Shown here one piece after another: positions 57,001-64,000 of a stretch of DNA of 64,000 bases. The position numbers and the translations under genes were made by a program. The stretch is taken from contig JACGWO010000011.1 of assembly GCA_034509735.1 (NCBI GenBank), positions 18,389,573 through 18,453,572 of the forward strand, in the 5' to 3' direction. The first letter of the stretch is position 1; each line of letters begins with the position of its first letter. Origin of the DNA: Sesamum alatum. Its lineage: Eukaryota > Streptophyta > Magnoliopsida > Lamiales > Pedaliaceae. The notes below the pieces were generated by a model. It ran no database searches and was not told where the DNA came from. It saw nothing but the letters and a program-made list of their open reading frames with translations.

Positions 57001-57100
57001 GAATGATTTGTAGGTGATGATGAGTAGAAAGCCAAGACAGGTCCTAAGACTTAGAGATGGTAGGGTCATAGCTGAAAAGACTATGGACTAGTTAGGCTTA
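54069..57100 (+). pseudogene. Copia gag-protease, interrupted by a solo LTR
   Basis: 54069-54881 reads ISKNLLTQILEANKFDGTN, YILDKDLPQTLSDGSRP, a long helical gag part and LINMFVQYETTIEKSAP: copia gag of the UBN2 type. After the solo LTR (54882-56878) it resumes at 56884 with EKGHWKRERPK, a worn zinc knuckle whose cysteines are lost, then LVLDTS and LRDGRVIAEKT, which match the protease start (usually LDTGCGSHI and LGDGRRVAAEA). The expected ATG is ATA, and in-frame TAG codons replace the Trp after NYIN and the Gln of NKIQKQ, among others. It belongs to the element whose LTR starts at 51574. Confidence 0.78.
54882..56878 (-). mobile_element. Solo copia LTR inside copia gag
   Basis: It begins TGTTAGAATAGGTGACC (minus, 56878), ends GTTTTCTTTCA (54882), is 1,997 bp, and is flanked by AAAAG at 54877-54881 and 56879-56883. 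Gag wording continues across the insertion. A TATA-like CTCTATATAAACC lies on the minus strand at about 55462, followed by GT/GA-rich simple repeats. Confidence 0.92.
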
Positions 57101-57438
57101 GCATAGCAGTGATCATGTTAGGATAGAGTTTGATAGAAAATATGTAACCTAGCATGATCGAAGTATGTTTTTATGTACTGTTGGACAATGTTTTGAATTA
57201 CATACGTTTGATAAATAAAATTACTTTATTTGACAAAGAATGGTTATTCTTGTCTGCTAGGTGGGATACATAATTATCATTAAACACTATCCCATAATCG
57301 GATTATGAGTATTCATTATCAAATGATTAAAATGGACAATCAAGATAAACTTACGAATTTGGCATCCATAAGCTAGGATGGTGTTTCCTCTAGTTAAGGA
57401 CGAGGAAGTTGGAAGATTCAAAGAGTCTAGTGATAGAC
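57101..57438 (+). other. Tail of the interrupted copia, non-coding
   Basis: AT-rich sequence between the protease remnant and the next LTR. No protein resemblance was found; it may be another small insertion. Confidence 0.3.
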
Positions 57439-58785
57439 TGTTAGAATAAGTGACCAAAAAGCCAATTGGATTGGCGATTTTGGGTACTATTTAGCAATCT
57501 TTATTAAAGTAATATTGACTTGATGAATATAGTAAGTATTCATCTGTGGCACTATGTGTTTGTTGTGCTTACTGATTATGTTAAACATCGCTTTAACGTC
57601 ACAACAAATGCCATAGACCAATTGGAAAACTCATGTAGTTGGGTTGCGTACTGGGTGGCAGCTAAATGAAACCAACTTCTGAGGGTTGGTCTGAAATATT
57701 CCAAGTCGAGGACCTCGAGACAGGGCATCGAGGATCCTATAGAGACTTGCACTAAGGATTGCATCCATTGGATGAGTGTCATGTTTCCATCTGTGACAAA
57801 CGTTGGACATCTACACAATATTAGTGGGTCAGTTGACAAGGGTGTCAGCTGACTGAACTGGCTCGCAGGAATCGTCATATGGAAATCTTGGGGGCTTGGT
57901 CGGTATGACTGGAATTCTCGGCTCCGATAGTACGAGATTAGTCCTCGGACTTGAGGAATCATGGCAGTCACATGCATATGATGGCTATATCTCGGATCTG
58001 GCAAAAGATGTTCGTATGAGGGATACGTTCCTTATAGGCCTGATCCAGTGCAGTCGGAATATGTATTGAGGACAGTGGATTCCAAGATAGGATCTGTCAC
58101 CTATCAGTATATGACAGTCGAGTCTCCTATGTGCTTTGAGACAGTTTAAGCTCTTTAAGTCTATGGCCACAACAATTGGTCGAGTAGGGTACGTCGATCA
58201 ACAGAGCAAACATGTCTCGAGTTATTGAGCACAGTTGTCTAGTCCAGGATGGGAACTGATGCCCAATTCCATGCCCTAGACTTAGACCATGAGACGGATG
58301 ATGGAAGGACCGTACTCGTATGGAACTCGGGAGCCTAAATGTTCACGCTAACATTCACCTAATCTCTAGTGCCATGCATTGTTGCTAGACGGCCACCTAT
58401 GGTGACAGACGTTTTTCCGATTAATGGTTAATCGAAAAATAGTTAATTAAATTAGATTTAATTGACTAATTGTGTTGGACACAAGCTCAAGTCTAGCTGA
58501 GGGTGAACCTAATGAGTCACACACAAATCACTCTGAATTTGGCGGAATTAATTTGGAATTAATTCTAGAAAGAGCGAATAAATTTAAGTGGATGAAATTT
58601 ATTCAAGAGAGAAATAAATGATTGGATCATTTATTAAGAAATTCATTTGATACATGGTCCAGGAATTAATTAAATGGATTAGTTAATTTTTTTGGACTAA
58701 GAACCTTTAAATTTATTGATTAATTTATTGGGTTCTGGTTAGAATAATTGATTGGATCAATTATTCATAATCTGGACTTATGTTT
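57439..58785 (+). mobile_element. Copia 5' LTR, 3' end deleted
   Basis: Begins TGTTAGAATAAGTGACC and closely follows 22824 onward to about GGACTTATGTTTG, then jumps to the GC-rich start of the leader. The LTR end and primer site are absent, as in 51574-52494 but with a different left breakpoint. Confidence 0.78.
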
Positions 58786-60352
58786 GCAGCGCGCGCGCCC
58801 GTTGGCCGTGTGTGCTGGCGGGCAGCGCATGCAGACGGCCTGCGCGCGGGCTTCTGCCCTTGCGTGCTCGCGTGCGGCCAGCTATCGGCCGGTCTGGGAT
58901 GTCTAGGCCATTTTGCATCATTTTACGTGAAAATTTCAATTTTTTAATTTCTGTTGTTTTCTGAATGTGAGTAATTTTGGCATATTTCAATGTTAGTTAA
59001 ATTGGATTTTTCTAAAATTATTTTTGATGCCTTAGATTATTTTGGTAATGGTTTCCAAACTAAAATTATTTATACATTGGATGTATGCGTGATATCCATT
59101 GTTTCAATTCCATTATAATGTATTATATTCTGCACTTAATTATGTTTATGGTAAGATATTGGATATCTTGTAATAAATGCATGGGATGTATTTATTTTTT
59201 GGCATATTTATATTTGAATAAATGTGCTTTGCTGTTGTTGTTTATTTGATAAACAATAAGGATGATCACTAGCCCTTTTTTAGCTTATGTATGGTTTAAT
59301 TTATTATTGGATGAGGCCTGCGTGCCTCTTTGTTTTTCCTTATCTCTATCGTTTTTAGCTTTGAAATAATAAGGCTTTCTTCCTCTCTTTTAATGTACTC
59401 CCCTGACTTATGATTGGGGTTTCCTTTAAGTTGTAATGAAAGTAGATTAGACTGTGAGGGTTTATTTTATTAAATGTAAGCTTCCATGGAGATGAAGCCC
59501 AAAACAGGTTCGTTGGACGGAGCCCACGACGGAAGGCCGAAGAAGAACAAAGAAGGATTTACAAGACCCATTAGAATGATAATGGGATGTAAAAATTGTA
59601 ATAGTGTAGGCCTACCCTAAATTAACCATAGATCCACTGCGGGCTCAATGGATCACTTAGGAATGGGCTTGTGATCATCCTAGCAGGAGTGTGTTAGGCT
59701 TGTTTTGCATGTGGTCATTGTTTTTTATGCTTTGATGTATGGTGTGTTTGGAATGCATCGTATTACATTATATATATAAAACTTGAGCATGCAAAATACT
59801 AATAATGATGAGGTCTCGGTCTTAATATATTTTTACCTCTCACTTGATGGTCCAGGTAAATATTAGGTCTAAAATGGAATTAAAAATCAAATGATTTGAT
59901 TATTCCAAGCCTTCCATCCATAGCAATGTAGTGAGGAAGCTACTTTAACTCATTCGTGGTCTCACGAGTCATGGCACGTTTGGAATGGAAGAAAGTTGCA
60001 CTGTTGTTGTGAACGAATGGAATATGCTCCTATTTTCCTATCTCACGAGTCGTTAGTTAGATATTCATTTGGTTGATGGGTCGGGCCTAACGCTAAGTAA
60101 CATGATTCGCTTGGAGTCCTTGTGATCATGTGAAGAGGCAAGGCAAAATATCATGGGGATCTCATAGGATGAGAATGGTATTGGATACCTCCTACAAAGC
60201 CTTTTCCATGTGAATCGTAAAAGGGGGGCATGAAGAATTGCGTTTGTGGACTCCAAGCCCACTGGGAAATGGTTTCCCGAAAATTCACTTGAGAGTGGTT
60301 GGCTTTTTGAAGAATTAGTGGGAGGGGTTAATGACTAAAGACCAAGTTTTAA
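58786..60352 (+). mobile_element. Copia leader region, truncated
   Basis: Starts CAGCGCGCGCGCCCGTTGGCC and matches the leaders at 24854 and 52495 up to ACTAAAGACCAAGTTTTAAC. No gag follows. The frames across the GC-rich start are composition artefacts. Confidence 0.7.
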
Positions 60353-60359
60353 CTAAATT

Positions 60360-60686
60360 AAGACGGATTCAATCACTAAAATAGCCACAAAATCAGGGAT
60401 GGAGTTAGAGATAAATTATCTTGAGTGATTCAAAAATTCAAAGACAAATTACCGATAGATTCAAAGAGTTTGCAACTGAATTTTTCTAAACTCGAAGATG
60501 TATTCAGAGACGAAAATTTTCCATCCTTAAATTCAGAGATGGAAAATAGCTATGGAATCAGTCATATATTGGACCTTCAGTGACAAATTTATTGATGAAA
60601 ATTTTCGTCTATGATTTTCTTTAGAGACGGACTTGTAGCTTCAGAAAAGAAAAAATCCGCCTCTGAAACTCTATTTTCTTGTAGTG
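60360..60686. mobile_element. CACTA-type transposon end
   Basis: Ends CTATTTTCTTGTAGTG at 60686, the complement of CACTACAAGAAAATAG. Subterminal motifs GAGACGGA, AGAGACGAAAA, AGAGATGGAAAA and CCGCCTCTGAAAC repeat in both orientations, as in CACTA elements. Confidence 0.5.
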
Positions 60687-61320
60687 GGTGGCAACGAATA
60701 GTTGTTGTATAGCCTTTATTAATTATTATGCGCCACAATTTTTTATTTTTAATTATGATAATTTGTAATGACAAAAGTTATCTTTTTTCTAGTGAATAGG
60801 GATAGTTCATGAGGAAAAAAGATGTAATTTTGGTCCTAATGCTATAGGGGGTGACAATATTGTTGGTCTTCTTTTGTGTGAATTTGCAATTGAGAACTAT
60901 CATTAAAAGAATTAGCATATTTAGTCCAAATATGATTAGGACTATAATTGATCATGGTAATCGGTAATGACAAAAAATTAATACTTCTCTCATTGAACTA
61001 TAGGGATATATAAGATCACACTGTCAAATCTTTTTACACATTTCAGTACTGCTATATTTGTCTAAGGCCCACCTGCTGTCATTCATCTCATAAAATCCTT
61101 CGCTACAAAAGAATTGTTCAACAACATGGAAAAAATTAACGTCAAGCTAATTAGCAAGTAAAATTATCATTACTAATATTACATTATTTAATCAAGAAAT
61201 TTACTTGCTAATACATTAGGCAACATAAATTTACTTGCTAACGAATTTAGCAATGAATTGTTTAATATATATATATATATATATTAAATAGTATAAATTA
61301 GCAACGAAAATTTTACGGGG
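60687..61320. other. AT-rich spacer with MITE remnants
   Basis: A MITE end ATCTTTTTTCTAGTGAAT at 60780 resembles the 30767-31087 family. 61130-61320 carries TTAGCAAGTAAA / TTACTTGCTAA words of the TTAGCAA MITE family and a TA microsatellite at 61266. No gene. Confidence 0.4.
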
Positions 61321-61448
61321 AATTTAAATAAATAATGTGGAATTTTTTTTAACAAAATGGGGTACTTTTACCCCATTTAAATATTTAGGTGGGGATATGA
61401 AATCCCGGTTTCAACCTGAAGCAATTAAAAAAAAATTATGGCATAGCA

Positions 61449-61603
61449 GACCCCGGCTTCTGTGCGTTAGAAAGAGAATGGCACAAAAGCCGGGGTCTGT
61501 GACCCCGACTTTTGTGTCAGAAAAGCATGGCACGGAAGCCGGGGTCAAACCCCGGCTTCGGTGCTAATGACCCTGCTGAAATCGGGTCAAAGACCCCGGC
61601 TTC
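61449..61603. repeat. Alternating inverted GACCCCGGCTT repeats
   Basis: GACCCCGGCTT-type words occur at 61449, 61501 (GACCCCGACTT), 61549 and 61592, with the complement AAGCCGGGGTC at 61487 and 61536. Several can pair as hairpins. They lie about 200 bp before the start of the plant-mobile-domain gene and may be a subterminal part of that element. Confidence 0.6.
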
Positions 61604-61807
61604 AGCAGGTCGATGGGACGCACCATTGGGTCCATCTAATAAAGCAAACTCGGCCAAACGGCCGAGGAATTCCTCCCCCGCCCCCCTTCTATATATTTAC
61701 AACAATTCACTTCACACTTCACATTTCAACATCAACACTAAACACTTCACTTCACCCGAACACTTCAACATCAACACCAACAAATACTTCAATTTTTCAA
61801 ATATTTT

Positions 61808-63690
61808 ATGGCAAATTTGGGTCCACGCGATAATAGTGTGCTGTACGGACAAAGTAAACATTGATCTGAAGATGTATCCAGAGAGCCGGACAGTACTATA
61901 AATGTAAGGTGTGGTGATATTTCATTTTTGCGGGTTCTCCAACTGGTCCCACATCATATTCGAGTATTACAAGTATTACAAAATATGGGTTTATTAGGTG
62001 TTATGCGTTGTGGTCATATTGAGATTGACCAACACCTTATCACCGCGTTAGTGGAAAGATGGAGACCCAAGACCCATACTTTCCATTTTCCCATTGGTGA
62101 GGCGACTGTTTCACTATAGGACATCGCCATTTTGTGGACTCTTCCGATTGAGGGGACTCTTATCACAGGGGTAGATACACGGCGAAGTACTCTAGAATAA
62201 CAACAATACTGCACTGAGATATTAGGATTTATTCCGGCGGCTGGTGCATTTAAGGGCTCCCGGCTAAATCTACCAGTCTTGCATAACTGGTTGATGGCCA
62301 ATACGTGTGATGACGACAACCCTTTGGAGGAAGTGCTGCAAGAGGCACGAGTATGTCTCTGTGTCTCATTGGTGGTATGTTCTTTCCCGATCCTAATGGC
62401 AACTCGGTGTCGTTGTTGTATTTGCGACATATGGAGGATATCCATGAAGGTGGTACCTCAAACTGGGGTACAACGGTGTTGGCATATATGTACATGGAGT
62501 TGTGTACAACATCGCAAAAAAGGAAAGCAAATATAGGTGGAGCTATGCAGTTGCTCCAAATATGGGCCTGGGCTCATATTACCACTATAGCGCCAATTCG
62601 GGCAAGTACAGAATTAGATATACGCCCTCAAATAATTGATGATGAAAACGTTCTACCGAGTCCTCCACTTGCCGCAAGGTATGCTAAAATTTTACGTATA
62701 TGTAATCATATAACTTGAAATCTTGTCTAAATACTTTGTATTTGTCTATTTTTTTAGGTGGTCGTGTCATGTTTCCCGAACGCATACGGCACACAATGCG
62801 TTGCGTATCATTCGGGATATATTTGACCGGATGCAAGAAAATGAGGTATTAATCATTATGGGCATTATTAGTGTTGATCTTGAATATAGATTATGAGTAT
62901 GTTAATGAAGTGGTTTTAATGATGCAGTTTGTCTGGTCACCATATAAGGGGAATATACCAGAAGTCAGTGCTATACCCTGGTATGCTTTTCGCACGCCAT
63001 GGAACATAATATGCCCATTGATACATTATGCCATTGTGGAGATGCATCACCCAGAACGGGTGCTCTGCCAGTTTGAACTGGTCCAGGACATTCCCCGAAC
63101 CCCTAGTAAGTGAAAGACGCTTACACACATTCGATCGACGGGGACGCCCGGACATGGATTGGGCATGGTTCCATTGAGATTATGTTGCTCAGTGGAATGT
63201 CTTGGAAGCACTACGGGTAGAGAAACCTTCGGTCGGAAGTGGGGCGTTCCACAGTGCCAGATTATACGAACTGGTACCATCAAATTACCCGACTGCAAAT
63301 ATCATACAGTACCCTGCAGACCGATACATCCGGATATCAACCAACAAATCCAAGTGACTGGGAATATGTGGTAAGCATAAGTTGTGTTTATTTTATTTGT
63401 GACTTTTATATATGTTTGATTATATTTCATATATGTTGCAGTCAGACAAACTCGAACAATTGTTGATTGAATATGATTCCATGGGAACGGATAATCAGCG
63501 GACGAGACTGCGAAAGGGAATTTGTGAAATTTTGAATTTTACACGTTCACGTTATCCTGCTGTTGGAGGAGGACCCTACGTGCATGCAACTGATGAGTCA
63601 GGTCCTTCTACATCATATCACCAAGCCGGTCCCTGGACGTCATATCCACAAGCCGGTCCCTGGACGTCATATCACCAAGCCGGCCCTTCT
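61808..63690 (+). pseudogene. Plant mobile domain (PMD) protein of transposon origin, broken
   Basis: Starts at ATG 61808 (MANLGPRDNS). Diagnostic wording of the aminotransferase-like plant mobile domain: LITALVERWRPKTHTFHFP, GEATVSL, then after a stop DIAILWTLPIEG; later YLRHMEDIHEGG, KANIGGAMQLLQIWAW. Predicted introns are 62679-62757, 62846-62927 and 63371-63441, giving exons with THTAHNALRIIRDIFDRM, FVWSPYKGNIPE, ICPLIHYAIVEMH and DKLEQLLIEYDSM. The C-terminal part has QAGPWTSYH tandem repeats (63595-63690). Disablements: TGA at 61857, TAG at 62117 and 62199, frameshifts near 62360 and 63105, and a TGA at 63176 and 63350. PMD genes occur as host genes (MAIN/MAIL1) and inside MULE- and Ty3-type elements; the decay and flank favour an element here. 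Confidence 0.72.
63595..63690 (+). repeat. 30-bp coding tandem repeat
   Basis: About three copies of a 10-codon unit, (S/A)GP(S/W)TSY(H/P)Q, in the last exon of the PMD frame. Confidence 0.7.
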
Positions 63691-64000
63691 ACATACACGC
63701 CTCTGGCACTGGATCATTATTTAAGAAACTATCGGCTTCTGGCTCGATATTCATATCGTAATTCTCTTCATCGTTATATGTAGATGGACCCGCATAATTT
63801 TCATTTATCCCAACATTGTATGTTGATGGACCTATAAAATCTTCATTAATCCCAACATTGCATGTTGATGGACCTGCAAAATCTTCATTAATCCCAAGCC
63901 TGCCCATCGCTTGTGTAATTGCTGGCAATTGTGCTGAATCTTGTGTTAACATAGACATGTAGGTTCCCCAATCACCAACAAACTGGTCATCAGCTACGAT
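63689..64000 (-). CDS. Unidentified minus-strand reading frame, converging on the PMD gene (partial)
   Basis: The frame is open from the window edge (IVADDQFVGDWGTY) through MSMLTQDSAQLPAITQAMG to a TAG at 63689. It holds three 14-residue repeats of the form VGINEDFAGPSTCN and an acidic tail DEENYDMNIEPEAD. It runs against the PMD frame and overlaps its end. Acidic, GPST-containing stretches like this occur in long N-terminal parts of MULE transposases, but nothing here proves a transposase. The start lies outside the window. Confidence 0.4.
   Translation of the reverse strand: MVADDQFVGDWGTYMSMLTQDSAQLPAITQAMGRLGINEDFAGPSTCNVGINEDFIGPSTYNVGINENYAGPSTYNDEENYDMNIEPEADSFLNNDPVPEACM
63783..63910 (-). 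repeat. 42-bp coding tandem repeat
   Basis: Three copies of a 14-codon unit (GTTGGGATTAATGAAGATTT followed by GCAGGTCCATCAACATGCAAT, with variants) on the minus strand. The third copy is the most diverged. Confidence 0.7.

Noticed and set aside
58752..58990. Arg-rich frames on both strands
   Set aside because: Produced by the GC-rich start of the copia leader; both strands are open together.
62014..62445. 143-codon minus-strand open frame
   Set aside because: Antisense of the plant-mobile-domain coding sequence, which has the recognisable motifs on the plus strand.
63595..63910. CRISPR-like tandem repeats
   Set aside because: The repeats are contiguous coding repeats with no spacers, in a plant genome.

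Overview
This is nuclear DNA of a flowering plant. It contains a split plant-type family-1 beta-glucosidase (GH1) gene with the classic 13-exon layout, plant LTR-copia, LINE, hAT, CACTA-type, Helitron-type and plant-mobile-domain sequences, and very AT-rich spacers full of hairpin-forming repeats. The wording of the copia polymerase and of the GH1 genes suggests an asterid, perhaps the order Lamiales, but that is inference from memory and was not tested. No tRNA, rRNA or CRISPR feature was recognised.

Layout. 1-7300 is repeat-rich flank: one old copia LTR (739-2104), several foldback elements and a Helitron-like element that ends about 50 bp before the TATA-like box of gene A. 7395-17009 is gene A, an apparently intact beta-glucosidase (13 exons, 512 codons) whose introns 2, 3, 9, 11 and 12 hold SINE-, Helitron-, CACTA- and foldback-type insertions. 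17862-26285 is a nest: a decayed hAT transposase cut by a copia LTR, a minus-strand copia pol fragment, then a second copia LTR facing the other way with its primer site and leader. 26286-31100 is intergenic and made almost wholly of nested MITEs and foldbacks, one with a G-rich minisatellite inside. 31249-43335 is gene B, a tandem paralogue of gene A with the same 13 exons but two 1-bp frameshifts, so it is called a pseudogene. 44058-51573 is a LINE (DUF4283/zinc-knuckle ORF1, endonuclease, reverse transcriptase) split by a solo copia LTR and cut off by another copia. 51574-60352 holds two nested plus-strand copia remnants (LTR, long leader, gag-protease) with a solo LTR inside the gag. 60353-64000 has a CACTA-type end and an element with a broken plant-mobile-domain gene facing an unidentified minus-strand reading frame that leaves the window.

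How the parts relate. Only gene A looks able to make a host protein: a secreted or vacuolar retaining beta-glucosidase with both catalytic glutamates but two unusual substitutions near the active site. Gene B shares its core promoter motif and exon structure, so the pair arose by tandem duplication; later insertions then enlarged different introns in each copy. The other coding traces are transposon remains carrying stops and frameshifts. Target-site duplications give an order of events: LINE before solo LTR 45684-47875; copia 51574-57438 before solo LTR 54882-56878 and before the copia starting at 57439.
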